This document shows, one piece after another, positions 8,906-18,979 of a stretch of DNA of 64,000 nt. How positions within the stretch are numbered: position 1 is the first letter of the stretch; each line of letters opens with the position of its first letter. The DNA is taken from assembly GCF_017355785.1 (NCBI RefSeq), contig NZ_JAFEWE010000010.1:168938-232937 (forward strand), in the 5' to 3' direction. This stretch comes from Desertivirga arenae (GTDB lineage Bacteria > Bacteroidota > Bacteroidia > Sphingobacteriales > Sphingobacteriaceae). The notes under the pieces were generated by a model, which was not told the origin of the DNA, searched no databases, and worked only from the letters and a program-made list of their open reading frames with translations. The position numbers and the translations under genes are program-made.

Positions 8906-10444
8906 TTAGATTTTCGCTTTAATTTTCTTAAGTCCATTGCTTTTTGCGATTTCCTTTCCATCGGCAAAAACTCTGAATCCCTTACCTTTTCCGTATTTTT
9001 CTCCTGTTTTATCCCAAAGAATGGTCATGATCTTTCCATGGTAAAGAACTTTATCCAGACAGAACCAATCCCACTGATTCTGAGGCAGCAGTGGATTAAT
9101 TTCTAACTTATTATCAGGACGGGGTTTTAATCCAACCAAGTCACTGATGATAATGTCAGCAAAGGTTGAGTGATTATAAAACTTACTTCTAGGATTATCT
9201 CCTTTCAACCATTCTCCGGTTTTTTCATCCTGATATTCTCCCAGGTAGATCTTGCCATTCATTTGATGTGACATAGCGTATTTATGAACCTCATTATAAA
9301 ATACCTGTCTGTTCATACCATCCTGATTTTTGTAGTTATTAAGCAGGTTGGACAAGCCCTTTAATGTCTGACTGGTAGCGAAAGGCCAAACAGCACCGTC
9401 CCACTCGCAACCGTGACCGGAGCCATGTGTTCTGAATAAGGGGTGACGTCTTTCGGCTGTTGTAATACCCCATGGCGCATTAAAACCGGCAGTATCAGTT
9501 AAAGATTTCCATTGGTCAGCGTATTTCGCTTTATCTTTCGGAAGGTTGAAATACCATGGTATAAAACCGATTGCTTCGCGGGCATCACACAGACCACCTT
9601 TTTCATATTGTACTTTATAGAAAGAAGCTGTATCATCCCAAAGTTTGTCGTTCACAAAATCTCTGAGGAAAGATGCTTTTTTATCGTACTTTCTTTTTAA
9701 ACTATCGTTGTTACATAGGGCAGCCATCGCCGACAAAGCCTTGGCATTGCCATACATATAACTATTGATTGTAGGGCGAACATTCTTTTCCTTTCTGCCT
9801 CCACTGATAGATTCCTCCATCGCATCGCGAACATCGAATTGCCAGAAGGTATTATCCGGGTTCATCTTTTCCTTCTCCCATTTAGAATAATCGGCATTAA
9901 GGGTCAAAAGATTTTTTTCAATAAAAGATTTGTCTTTATTTACTAAATACCGATTGTATACAGCATCGTCAATCCAACTGCTAAAAGCATGAAAGCGCTG
10001 AACTTTCCAGGCAGGATCGATATATAACCAGAAGTTGATATAGTCATTAATATACTGTTGATTTAACAACCAACGGCCCTCGTAGATATGGTGCCCCAAA
10101 CCGCTGCTGATGGCGTTATACTTTCCGGCGTGGTTTGCCTGGGTAATAAATTCAGTAAAAATAAAACCTTCAGGTGTTTGCTTCAGGTGTTTTCGAACAG
10201 CCCACCAGCGATAATAATAAACCTCCTGAATAGCAGAATCAGGGCAATCAAACAATGGGATATTTTGAGAAAGCCATTCCAGTGACTGAGCATTAGGCAC
10301 ATGGTTTTTCACAGCTTCGTCATCAATGGAATTGAAGTAGTTAACGTACTTGCTTAATTTTTCAGTGGTTAAAATATGAGCTTTTTGCGCCGAGAGTATC
10401 CCTGCATTTAGCATCAGCAAAAAACCTATAAGAATTCGTTTCAT
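8906..10444 (-). CDS. Secreted (alpha/alpha)6-barrel glycoside hydrolase, MGH1-like
   Basis: A 512-residue exported protein with a signal peptide (1-19). It has the repeated helical-hairpin architecture of (alpha/alpha)6 glycosidases related to the MGH1-type domain and to GH63/GH142-like enzymes. The motif CEWDGAVWPFATSQTL (around residue 347) is the typical signature of this group. WQFDVRDAMEESISGG and GLCDAREAIGFIPWY contribute further conserved acidic and aromatic residues. I cannot assign a CAZy family or substrate. Its place between a GH138-like uronidase and GH28 in the pectin-type PUL suggests action on a side-chain sugar. The start is the only sensible ATG in front of a signal peptide. 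Structural class is confident, substrate unknown. Confidence 0.75.
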   Translation of the reverse strand: MKRILIGFLLMLNAGILSAQKAHILTTEKLSKYVNYFNSIDDEAVKNHVPNAQSLEWLSQNIPLFDCPDSAIQEVYYYRWWAVRKHLKQTPEGFIFTEFITQANHAGKYNAISSGLGHHIYEGRWLLNQQYINDYINFWLYIDPAWKVQRFHAFSSWIDDAVYNRYLVNKDKSFIEKNLLTLNADYSKWEKEKMNPDNTFWQFDVRDAMEESISGGRKEKNVRPTINSYMYGNAKALSAMAALCNNDSLKRKYDKKASFLRDFVNDKLWDDTASFYKVQYEKGGLCDAREAIGFIPWYFNLPKDKAKYADQWKSLTDTAGFNAPWGITTAERRHPLFRTHGSGHGCEWDGAVWPFATSQTLKGLSNLLNNYKNQDGMNRQVFYNEVHKYAMSHQMNGKIYLGEYQDEKTGEWLKGDNPRSKFYNHSTFADIIISDLVGLKPRPDNKLEINPLLPQNQWDWFCLDKVLYHGKIMTILWDKTGEKYGKGKGFRVFADGKEIAKSNGLKKIKAKI

Positions 10445-10474
10445 TTAAACTTATTTTCGATTTGAATTTTTTAG

Positions 10475-10495
10475 TTGCACTTCGGTGCAATTTTT
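10475..10495. other. UUCG-loop hairpin between two enzyme genes
   Basis: TTGCAC-TTCG-GTGCAA followed by TTTTT on the plus strand. The flanking genes are transcribed on the minus strand, where no T-run follows. It is either an antisense terminator or a stable intercistronic stem protecting mRNA ends. Confidence 0.45.
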
Positions 10496-10568
10496 CTATT
10501 TCAGGTTTGTAAACAGGAAGCAGTTAAGTTGAAGCTGCGTTTAAAGCCGTTGTTGACGAAAGGCTCTC

Positions 10569-13310
10569 CTATTCGAACAACCAGTCGATTTCCTTTCCGT
10601 GAGCTCCTAAACCTGCGTTATAAATCTGGATCTGCTGGTTACCATTTATAAAGCCAAGAACCAGCAAAGCACCCTTGGGTAAGTTTAAGGTATGTGTACC
10701 GGGTTTAAACGAGTAGGAATGAATATTAACGTATGGCATTCCTTCAACCACTATACTATTCGAAATTTTGATTTCACCCTGGCCATAGTCATCTGCACTT
10801 GCATCTATTTCTAACTGCGGAGCTGCTGCATAGGCATTGTCTACCTTATTAAAATATCCAACCAAAAGCTTTACTGGCTTGGTGGTAGAAAACTTAAGGC
10901 TCGTGCCTTGAGATATCTGCTTGGAGTTGGATAATTTAATTCCTTTAAGTCCTGCAATCTCAACAGCCTGATCTTTAATTTTTAGTGTCGTATCAGAAAA
11001 TACAGTCTGGCCTGGAGCCACGGTATAAAATCCTTCTGCACCTTCGATAATTTTAACCTCGGCATTTTTAAAAGCAGCTTTCTTAATAGCTGTACCTTTT
11101 CTGGGGCTCTTTAATGAATCAATACTATGTCTGAAATTGTCCAGCTCTTTCTGGAATACTGGAAGCATTTCATACCAATTTTTATAGGTGGCATCTACAC
11201 CGCGCATGGGAATCTTGCGTTGCTGAGTCTGCATACTATTTGCGTACAAGTATGAATCCTTTGTATATTTAACTAATTCAGCGTAATGCTTTACGCTACT
11301 TTCCAAATAAGGTAGAGCCTTTTCCAGATCAGCAACATTCTCCGAATACTTATATCGCAATACAGCAACTGCTGCTTTAGCTTTTTCCGAATAAAAATTA
11401 GCCATAGCATTATAACAATACATGTCATTCTTCAAACGGTTAAATTCCTCTTTATTTTGTGCGACACCTGAAGAAGCCTTTTCTATCGCTTCTACCGCCA
11501 GGCGACCGTGCACCACTACCTCTTCAGCAATTTGAATAGGTGTTTCTCCAACGTGCTTCTCATTTTTCCATTCCTTTTCGGCATAATCAATGATCTTCTC
11601 CCCTTCTGGGGCTTCAGCATCGTATAATAGAGTAAATAAGCCGTACCGGAAAGGATTAATTAATTGAGTCATTAACATCCCAAGTGTGAGGGTTTGCCGG
11701 TTTCCATCCGTGATGCCATAGCGTCTAAGAAGCTTAGGAGATATTTCTCCAGATTGTTCATATGCTTCAAGGATCTGACGAGCCTTCTCTGTGTTGGTTC
11801 CAAAGGTATTTGCAAGACTGCCGGTCCAGTAGTTTATCTCCTCGGCTCTGTTCCTATCTGCCTTCCAGGCATATCTTGCCCAGGTTTTATACCACATCCA
11901 GTCGCGGTCAATTTGCAACTGCCTCTGACCACTTACTTTATCAGCTGTATAAGGCCAATCCCAATAAGAAGCCTGTGGATACAAATGAAGTCCGTTTCCT
12001 TCCATTATTTTGTGCATTCCCTGAACAGACCTTTGAATAAAATCAGGCGAGCTATAGCGGAAAGGCTCAAGGTTGGCAAGAATATGAACGTTTTCAATTT
12101 GCACCGTTCCTATACGGGCAAGAGTTCTGTGCAGATCGGCCCAAGCCCCTCTTGGTTCGGGAGTTGTTAAAGCTTCACCATTAAATTTGGCTTCTGTATA
12201 AAGATTTTTATATAAAGGAAGAGCGGCCTTCATCACAGATGGAGCATCCGTATCATGGGCACGCAGCACGATTGGAGGCTCTTCTGTCTTACCTAAAGCC
12301 TTTAATCCGTCTTTGACCCCTGGAATAATTGTTTTGGTAAACCATTCTGTATCATCCTTACCAACACCTTCCATAGCCTCGCCAAGGCATACCATTAGAC
12401 CAACATTAGGATACTTCTCTACGAATGCAGCAATGGATTTTCGGGTGTAGTCTGACAATAAGGGAGTAATGGGACGATTCCTATCCTGGGTTTTTATATT
12501 ATGCTTTTCCGCAAACGGCTTGGATACGATGATGTTATAAAACATTTGGATCACCCAGATGCCCCTTTTGTCTGCTTCCTCGGCAAGGAACTTGAACATT
12601 TCCTCGTTCTTTTTAAAGGTGGCATCGTCTACCTCTACAGCATATGGATAATCCTTTAATCTTACCAATGAAGCGAATGGGTGACCATTCCATAAATAAA
12701 GGGAATTATAACGGTTCTCCACCATCATGTCCAGGTACTTTACCCAGTGTTCTTTATCGTAAAACCATGGAAAAGTTTCAGGAGTGTAAGGATATTCGTA
12801 CACCGTTCTGCCTGGTAGGTAATAGGTCTTTTGTACCCCAATACAAGTGCCTCTTAAAACCATTTCCGGCTTATCTGTGAAATTGAAAGCTGAAGGCAAA
12901 TTTCCGCTAGCTTTAATACGCTCAACCAACTCCATACAACCGTACAATGCCCCTGAAGCATCTGCTCCTGCAATAACTATATTGCCGGATGCAGCAATAG
13001 AGAAACCCTCTTTGCCGGGAGTACCGAGTGAAAGCTTAGCCGCGGTGGCTGCTTTTTCAACAAGGGAACTACCTTTTAAACCAATAACAATAAGCTGACC
13101 TTTAGAAGGTTTCGATTGTTCTGAGATACTTGCATTGTACCCAATGGCTTTAAGACTTTTGCTTAGTCGCTCAGCTCCAAACCGTATCCGGTTACTGCTT
13201 TGCGGAGCAATGACGATTTTGATCTCCTTTGCTACCTTTTCCGCCTTTATTTCAGTAAGGCCGAAAAGCAAAGAAGATAGAATCGTAAATAAGAAAATAA
13301 TTTTTTTCAT
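10569..13310 (-). CDS. Secreted GH67/GH138-like alpha-uronidase (putative alpha-galacturonidase)
   Basis: A 913-residue exported enzyme. The signal peptide (1-23) is followed by an alpha/beta domain of the GH20/GH67 N-terminal type (about 28-145, ending ALYGCMELVERI). A TIM barrel spans about 150-480, and an alpha-helical region plus beta-sandwich lie at the C terminus. Likely catalytic acids are the glutamates in LMVCLGEAMEG (E311) and FNGEALTTPEPRG (E379). Architecture and context best fit the GH138 alpha-D-galacturonidases of rhamnogalacturonan-II breakdown; GH67 or GH115 glucuronidase relatives are alternatives. It follows SusD after a hairpin and has its own promoter-like site upstream. 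The exact family needs a profile search. Confidence 0.65.
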   Translation of the reverse strand: MKKIIFLFTILSSLLFGLTEIKAEKVAKEIKIVIAPQSSNRIRFGAERLSKSLKAIGYNASISEQSKPSKGQLIVIGLKGSSLVEKAATAAKLSLGTPGKEGFSIAASGNIVIAGADASGALYGCMELVERIKASGNLPSAFNFTDKPEMVLRGTCIGVQKTYYLPGRTVYEYPYTPETFPWFYDKEHWVKYLDMMVENRYNSLYLWNGHPFASLVRLKDYPYAVEVDDATFKKNEEMFKFLAEEADKRGIWVIQMFYNIIVSKPFAEKHNIKTQDRNRPITPLLSDYTRKSIAAFVEKYPNVGLMVCLGEAMEGVGKDDTEWFTKTIIPGVKDGLKALGKTEEPPIVLRAHDTDAPSVMKAALPLYKNLYTEAKFNGEALTTPEPRGAWADLHRTLARIGTVQIENVHILANLEPFRYSSPDFIQRSVQGMHKIMEGNGLHLYPQASYWDWPYTADKVSGQRQLQIDRDWMWYKTWARYAWKADRNRAEEINYWTGSLANTFGTNTEKARQILEAYEQSGEISPKLLRRYGITDGNRQTLTLGMLMTQLINPFRYGLFTLLYDAEAPEGEKIIDYAEKEWKNEKHVGETPIQIAEEVVVHGRLAVEAIEKASSGVAQNKEEFNRLKNDMYCYNAMANFYSEKAKAAVAVLRYKYSENVADLEKALPYLESSVKHYAELVKYTKDSYLYANSMQTQQRKIPMRGVDATYKNWYEMLPVFQKELDNFRHSIDSLKSPRKGTAIKKAAFKNAEVKIIEGAEGFYTVAPGQTVFSDTTLKIKDQAVEIAGLKGIKLSNSKQISQGTSLKFSTTKPVKLLVGYFNKVDNAYAAAPQLEIDASADDYGQGEIKISNSIVVEGMPYVNIHSYSFKPGTHTLNLPKGALLVLGFINGNQQIQIYNAGLGAHGKEIDWLFE

Positions 13311-13442
13311 CTACCCTTTTGTGTGTGTGTTTAATATGAGGTAATGTCACTATTGGTTAGAATAGCTTTCAAAAGTAGCTAATACAGCTACGGTGGGTTT
13401 GTAAGATTTTCTCTAGGTATTGTACGATCTTAGCGCCGTATG

Positions 13443-13475
13443 CAAATATAAAGTTACATAACGTATAACTTCAAA
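13443..13475 (-). promoter_or_regulatory. Bacteroidota-type promoter for the PUL 1 enzyme block
   Basis: On the minus strand TATATTTG (13443-13450) matches the -7 consensus TAnnTTTG, and TTTG lies 21 bp further upstream (13472-13475). It is just downstream of the SusD hairpin and about 130 bp before the GH138-like start. Expression of the enzymes may therefore be partly independent of SusC/SusD. Confidence 0.5.
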
Positions 13476-13480
13476 TAAAG

Positions 13481-13504
13481 AACGGGAGGATCTCTCCCCC
13501 CGTT
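13481..13504 (-). terminator. Hairpin after SusD, probable attenuator
   Basis: The minus-strand stem AACGGG-GGA pairs with TCC-CCCGTT and is followed by a T-rich stretch (CTTTATTT). It lies 33 bp downstream of the SusD stop. Such stems commonly reduce read-through from highly expressed susCD into enzyme genes. Confidence 0.5.
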
Positions 13505-13537
13505 GAACCAATTTAATGTAACAAACTAACAAGAATT

Positions 13538-15343
13538 TTAATTGTAACCGGGGTTCTGCCCGAACTCTGCACCGTTAGTAAGGGCATTTAGCTCTTCCTG
13601 CCTTATCGGCCTTAACCGATGGAAGGCTGCAACATCTTTTATATCAGGATTACGGTTTTTGATAAATGTGGCAAAGTCTTCACCTTTGTTACCATATTTC
13701 ACCCTTTTCAAGTCAAACCATCGCATATACTCGCCACAAAATTCTCTTGCCCTTTCTTCCAGGATAAAATCAATACCGGCAGTTTGAAGTTGGTTTCCAG
13801 TAACTTGCATTTCAGTAATCTTTCCAGGAAGAGCTGCTCTTGTTCTAAGTACATTTATTAATGAAGCAGCTTCATTGTATCTACCTAATTGAAATTCGGC
13901 TTCCGCCGCTATCATATACATTTCAGCAAAGCGCATTACGATAATATCTCTCGTACCTACACGAGAAGTCGGATTCTCCCGGAATGGGTCCATAAACTTT
14001 TTAAAGTTTACAAAATCTCGAGTTCCATCTTTAATAGTGCCATTAGAGTTGTATATACTATCCCTATCAATCACTACGTAAGGTCTTTGAGCTTCATTAG
14101 TAATACTTTTCTTAGTAATTAATAAAGCTGTATCGACACCAGAACGTATAATTGTTCCTGTCAAAGAGGAGGATTTTCCGAACTTAGTAATATTTGCTGC
14201 AGTCCAACTGAAATTAGTAGGAACATTGCTACTGTTTACGGTATTTGCTATCCATACTTCCTGAAAAGATGCAGCATATCGAGCGTCGATCGACTCATTA
14301 AAGTAATCAAGCAGCGTTCTGGTTGGCATCAACCTCCTTTCGCTATCAAAACCGTAAATTAAGCTGTATTGCAAACCTGGCTTAAATTCGCCAGTATAGG
14401 GAGCTTGGAAAGTCATGAAGACCCGATTTGGTGTAGCTTCAATGTTCAAACCTATGTTAGAGGAAATACTTACAGTGTACATGGCCTCCTTATTACCATT
14501 TGTACCCGATTTATTGTTTGCCGGATTCCAGAGTTCTGCAGGAGAAGCCCAAAGGTCTACACCAAAATCTGCCTTTTTGTTGATTACTTCCTGAGCAACA
14601 TCTCTTGCTCTCGTAAAATAAGTATCTGCCTCTGTTCTATTTCCTGCTTCTAAGGAATAATAAGCCCTAGACAACAATGCACGCGAAAGAAATCCGTAGG
14701 CTGACTTTTTACTCGCTCTACTATATTCGGCGCCCCACTCCCTCTGCTGAGGAAGGTTTATAGTTGCAAACTCAAGATCAGAAATAATAAGTTTATAGAA
14801 GTCATCAATTGAGCTTCGGGTAGCAGTTAACTCGGGTTCCTTCGTTTCTGTGGTACGTAACATTACACCTCCCCAAGATTCTACAATATGCCAGTAATAG
14901 AATGCCCTTAGGAACCGTAACTCCGCCTCGCGTTTGTTCTTTTCAGTCTCGTTAGTAAAACCTGCTTCATTTATTCTGGAAATACCAGCGTTACAAAGGT
15001 TTATACCCTTCCAAAGATTAGTCCATGTCGCTCTATTTGGATTACCCGCCAAAGGAGTTAAGCCAACGTAACGGGTTAGTTGCTGGGCATAGGTATTTTT
15101 CTCCCTATTAAACCAAAGATCGGTTCCCGACTCTCCCATAAAAATGCCGTCTTCTTTTCCGTACCAGTTTCTCTGGTCGGAATATGCCGCATTGACTAGA
15201 GTGACAAAGCCTTGAGGGGTATTCCAAACGGCATCTGCCGTAGCGCCAGAAGGATTATATTCATCTAAATCTTTACATGATGTAAAACCTGCGGCTAAAA
15301 TAAAACCTACACAGCCTATATATATATACTTAAGTCTTTTCAT
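13538..15343 (-). CDS. SusD/RagB family surface glycan-binding lipoprotein (PUL 1)
   Basis: Outer-membrane lipoprotein that forms the lid of the SusC transporter and captures oligosaccharides at the cell surface. The 601-residue protein has a lipoprotein signal with the acylated cysteine at residue 23 (AGFTSC). SusD features include the N-terminal TPR-like helices (ELRFLRAFYYWHIVESWGG) and the C-terminal RagB block (DFILEERAREFCGEYMRWFDLKRVKYG). It lies 24 bp downstream of SusC, with which it pairs. Binding specificity is not readable. Regulation should follow the ECF sigma/FecR pair upstream. Confidence 0.93.
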   Translation of the reverse strand: MKRLKYIYIGCVGFILAAGFTSCKDLDEYNPSGATADAVWNTPQGFVTLVNAAYSDQRNWYGKEDGIFMGESGTDLWFNREKNTYAQQLTRYVGLTPLAGNPNRATWTNLWKGINLCNAGISRINEAGFTNETEKNKREAELRFLRAFYYWHIVESWGGVMLRTTETKEPELTATRSSIDDFYKLIISDLEFATINLPQQREWGAEYSRASKKSAYGFLSRALLSRAYYSLEAGNRTEADTYFTRARDVAQEVINKKADFGVDLWASPAELWNPANNKSGTNGNKEAMYTVSISSNIGLNIEATPNRVFMTFQAPYTGEFKPGLQYSLIYGFDSERRLMPTRTLLDYFNESIDARYAASFQEVWIANTVNSSNVPTNFSWTAANITKFGKSSSLTGTIIRSGVDTALLITKKSITNEAQRPYVVIDRDSIYNSNGTIKDGTRDFVNFKKFMDPFRENPTSRVGTRDIIVMRFAEMYMIAAEAEFQLGRYNEAASLINVLRTRAALPGKITEMQVTGNQLQTAGIDFILEERAREFCGEYMRWFDLKRVKYGNKGEDFATFIKNRNPDIKDVAAFHRLRPIRQEELNALTNGAEFGQNPGYN

Positions 15344-15367
15344 AATTTTAATTCCAATCGTTTAACA

Positions 15368-18300
15368 CTATAGATCAAAATTTAACCCCAGGACAAACTG
15401 TCTGCTTAAAGGATTAGATTCGGAACCTCCTCCTTCTGGATCATAATTTTTCAGTAAGTGACTTCTATTTATTGTAAATAAGTTTGAACCAGTTGCATAA
15501 ACTCTGACCCGTCCAGCTTTGATTCGTTCAGTTACTCTTCGAGGAAGTGTATACCCTAAGGTTAGATTTCTTAGCTTTACATACGAACCGTCCACGTAGG
15601 TTAATGTCTGGTAACCAGCGTAGGAATTCAAGGTCCTCCCCCAGAAAGCGGCAGGAAAATCATTTGTTGGATTTTCTGGTGTCCAATAGTTGATTGACGC
15701 AGGACTATTTCCTGTTCCAGAAGGATTATACCGACCCAAAAATTCGGCATCAATTGTTTGTCCAACTCTTGCTACAAAATAAAGATTCAGATCAAAGCTT
15801 TTATAAGTGAAGTTATTTTGGAAACCTCCAACCCATTTAGGAACTGTAGATCCCACGAAGGTTTGATCTTTTGAATCAATAATATTGTCGCCGTTAAGGT
15901 CGGCAACCTTAATATCTCCAGGCTTAAATGTAGTTGTACCTGTACGGTATTTCGCAGCTTCCTCGGCTTCATTTGTCTGCCAGATCCCAAGCTTTTTATA
16001 CGTGTAGAACGAACTTATAGGACGGCCTAAAAGCCATGAATTTTCTTCTGTGTTTTGGCTTGCGTAGATATCGGTGCCTGTGAGTAATTCCGTAATCTTC
16101 TCTTTATTTCTATAGAAATTTAAAGTAGAGTTCCATCTAAAATCCTTTTTTGAAATATTGGTAGTATTCAAAGCGATTTCTATACCACGGTTGCTGGTTT
16201 CACCAATATTTTGAAACACCCGGGTAGCCCCTGAAGACCATGGTAGATCTCTCGGTAACAAAATATCCGAAGTAATAGTGTTATAAAAATCTACTGTTCC
16301 GGTGATACGGCCTTTAAGTAGACCCAAATCAAGACCGATATTTGTTGAGGCTGATTTCTCCCAACCAACGTTTGGATTTGCTACTGTACCTTCAAACATA
16401 TAAGCTGGTGCAGGAACCTCTCCAAACCCTAGTTGATTATAAGCGGTAAGATTACTTTGGGTACCATACACATCAAGATTATAATTACCTGACACACCAT
16501 AACTGGCTCGAAGTTTCAGGTTAGATACAACCGGTCTGATCTTTTCAAAAAAGTCTTCATCACTAACATTCCAGCCGAGTGCTGCAGATGGAAAGAAGTC
16601 CCATTTGTTTCCCGTCGATAACCTGGAAGCACCATCAAAGCGCCCGGAAACAGTCAAAAGATACTTACCCTTATACGAATAATTACCACGCGCCGCATAT
16701 GCCATATTATTCCATCCCTGGTAAGGACTTAAAATATTTCGGCCTTGTGTGCTTGTGCCTCCTAAATTGTAATAGAGTTGAGACGCCAACAATTGACCTA
16801 TCCCTTCGGAAAACGTTTCATCTGCATCACTTTGCAGATAACTTGTTATTCCGGTTAAAGTGAAGGAGTGATCCTTTAAGGTTTTGCTATAGCTTAAAAT
16901 ATTATCCCAGTTTAAAAATCTGTTATAATTGTTTCTCACCGAAGCTTGAGATGAACCTTGTGTATATCGTTGGATAGAGAACCTATCATTATAAATACCA
17001 GTCCTTCTAAAGGTAAAGTTAGTTCCAAGATTAGATCTGAAGGTAAGTCCTTTTATGGGAGCCAACTCAAGATATCCATTGGCAATGATGTTTGTATTTA
17101 GAGCGGTATTCTTTGCTATATTTTCACTTGCTTCGTCAGCCAGAGGACTAATATTAGCAGAAGTCAAACCAGGGCCCATCAAAGGGAATGGATCAACTTG
17201 CCCTGATTCGTCATAAGCTGTACCCATTGGAGCAACCACCATTGTTTGGGATAATGGATCTCTTCTTAAATCTTGACGGGAGTAGGTAATTTGAGTTTGA
17301 ACACCTGTTTTCGCCCACTTATTAATATTTTGATCAAGGTTAAAACGTCCATTATAACGGTTATAATCGCTATTTCTTAGCATACCCTTTTCCTGGAAAT
17401 ACCCTATTGATCCAACTATTTTAGTCTTTTCTGAACCTCCGTTTACTGTTATAGAGTGATTCTGCTGCATTCCATTTTTTAACAGAAGGTCTTGCCAGTC
17501 TATCCATTCACCATTTTGAAGCGCGTTGAATTCGCCATTTTCAGTGAACACTTTGCTATCATCAGCAGGGCTATTCCAGATTTTTGCATTCTTACCAGCA
17601 TCTCTTCTTAACTGAAGATATGAATCACCTGTTCTTATTTCAGGGAAGATATAGTTACTAGCCCCGTAAAATGCATTATATGATACTTTTGTCTTTCCCG
17701 CAGTACCTTTCTTTGTTGTTACAATTACTACCCCATTGGCTCCTTGCGCTCCATAGATAGCAGTAGAGGAAGCATCTTTTAAAACCTCAATTGACTCCAC
17801 ATCATTTGGGTTAATTGCTGAGATATCACCTCCCTGGAACCCATCGATGATATAAAGAGGCCCGTTCCTATCTGCAAGTTTATCTCTGGCGGCGATTGAT
17901 TTTGTTCCCCTGATCAAAACCGTTGATCCACTTCCTGGTACACCAGAAGTTCTTGTGATATCCGCTCCTGGAATCCTTCCCTGAATAGCGTCAATCACAT
18001 TACCTGTAGGAACACGGGTAATATCCTCCGATTTGACTGAAGATACAGACCCAGTTAAATCTCTCTTTTTAACAGTTCCATACCCGATAACGACAACTTC
18101 ATTCAGAGTTTCAGCATCCGCCGCTAGTTTAATTGTAACTGAAGATTGTCCTGAGTTAACATTGTATTCCTGAGACTTAAATCCGATATATTTAACAATA
18201 AGGATCACCGGCTGATCCCCTGCTACCCTGATCGTAAATTTACCGTTAACATCTGTTGAAGCTGCTCTGGTGGTTCCTTTGATCCCAACACTTGCTCCAA

Positions 18301-18727
18301 TTAAAGGCTCTCCTTTTTCGTCGGTAACGATTCCGGAAATAGTGTAGTCTTTAGTTGCACTCTGATCTGTAACTGATTTAATTACAATCATATTCTCAAC
18401 TAATTCAAATGTAAGTGGCTGATTTTGAAGCAACTGCTTCATTACATTTTCAACTGAACCGTTTTCTGCAAAGACACTTACTTTGCGATTCAAGTCAATT
18501 TGGTCGAGCCGGTAGAAAACTGTAAACGAACTTGTTTTTTCAATTTTCTTTAATACCTCCCTAACCGTTGTGTTCCTTTCGTTTATATTAAACGTGCTCT
18601 GCGAATAAACCGCAGCGTGTATTTGCATCATTCCCGCAAATACCAAGATGGTGGTTAGTTTCATTGTTCTCAAGATTTTTCGCCTCAATGGATTGGCGAA
18701 TAGAGAATTTCTAGACAAAAAAATCAT
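15368..18727 (-). CDS. SusC/RagA TonB-dependent transporter with STN signalling domain (PUL 1)
   Basis: Outer-membrane, TonB-energised oligosaccharide importer of about 1119 residues. After the signal region comes an STN domain (about 45-115: FNINERNTTVREVLKKIEKTS). Then a carboxypeptidase-regulatory-like domain (ISGIVTDEKGEPLIGASVGIKG), a TonB box region (NEVVVIGYGT), the plug (ending TAIYGAQGANGVVIVTTKKG) and the beta-barrel. The STN domain is the hallmark of SusC proteins that signal substrate binding to a FecR anti-sigma factor, and such a gene lies directly upstream. I use the ATG at 18727; a TTG 12 bp earlier is less likely, and an ATG at 18664 would begin right at the hydrophobic signal. 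Confidence 0.92.
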   Translation of the reverse strand: MIFLSRNSLFANPLRRKILRTMKLTTILVFAGMMQIHAAVYSQSTFNINERNTTVREVLKKIEKTSSFTVFYRLDQIDLNRKVSVFAENGSVENVMKQLLQNQPLTFELVENMIVIKSVTDQSATKDYTISGIVTDEKGEPLIGASVGIKGTTRAASTDVNGKFTIRVAGDQPVILIVKYIGFKSQEYNVNSGQSSVTIKLAADAETLNEVVVIGYGTVKKRDLTGSVSSVKSEDITRVPTGNVIDAIQGRIPGADITRTSGVPGSGSTVLIRGTKSIAARDKLADRNGPLYIIDGFQGGDISAINPNDVESIEVLKDASSTAIYGAQGANGVVIVTTKKGTAGKTKVSYNAFYGASNYIFPEIRTGDSYLQLRRDAGKNAKIWNSPADDSKVFTENGEFNALQNGEWIDWQDLLLKNGMQQNHSITVNGGSEKTKIVGSIGYFQEKGMLRNSDYNRYNGRFNLDQNINKWAKTGVQTQITYSRQDLRRDPLSQTMVVAPMGTAYDESGQVDPFPLMGPGLTSANISPLADEASENIAKNTALNTNIIANGYLELAPIKGLTFRSNLGTNFTFRRTGIYNDRFSIQRYTQGSSQASVRNNYNRFLNWDNILSYSKTLKDHSFTLTGITSYLQSDADETFSEGIGQLLASQLYYNLGGTSTQGRNILSPYQGWNNMAYAARGNYSYKGKYLLTVSGRFDGASRLSTGNKWDFFPSAALGWNVSDEDFFEKIRPVVSNLKLRASYGVSGNYNLDVYGTQSNLTAYNQLGFGEVPAPAYMFEGTVANPNVGWEKSASTNIGLDLGLLKGRITGTVDFYNTITSDILLPRDLPWSSGATRVFQNIGETSNRGIEIALNTTNISKKDFRWNSTLNFYRNKEKITELLTGTDIYASQNTEENSWLLGRPISSFYTYKKLGIWQTNEAEEAAKYRTGTTTFKPGDIKVADLNGDNIIDSKDQTFVGSTVPKWVGGFQNNFTYKSFDLNLYFVARVGQTIDAEFLGRYNPSGTGNSPASINYWTPENPTNDFPAAFWGRTLNSYAGYQTLTYVDGSYVKLRNLTLGYTLPRRVTERIKAGRVRVYATGSNLFTINRSHLLKNYDPEGGGSESNPLSRQFVLGLNFDL

Positions 18728-18796
18728 AAATTTGGTCAATAACTAGTTAATACCGTGCTTCCCCAAGCCTTGGGTATTATCTAAAATTCAACAATG

Positions 18797-18826
18797 ACCG
18801 GGGTGTTGCAGCACTCCGGTTTTTTT
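18797..18826 (+). terminator. Antisense-facing intrinsic terminator upstream of SusC
   Basis: ACCGGGGTG-TTGCAG-CACTCCGGT with a run of seven T on the plus strand, inside the presumed 5' leader of minus-strand SusC. The shape is a textbook terminator for plus-strand transcription, for which no gene exists here. On the sense strand it would be a leader stem. A second inverted repeat (CCCAAG-C-CTTGGG, 18762-18774) lies nearby. Confidence 0.55.
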
Positions 18827-18979
18827 CTTGAAAGCCTAACTTGCCTTTTTTGGGTTCTAAAGTCCCGCAGTTACTTTCAAACCCTTTAGGAACTTTCGTT
18901 CGCATGGGTTTTTCTAAATCTCGATTTGGTTAAGTACTTCTTTATTTTATGTAACGCCCATTATTTGTTTAATTGGTTC

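Noticed and set aside
11694..12170. 158-codon plus-strand frame inside the GH138-like gene
   Set aside because: Antisense shadow of a conserved enzyme; its composition is cysteine- and proline-rich noise and it has no promoter.
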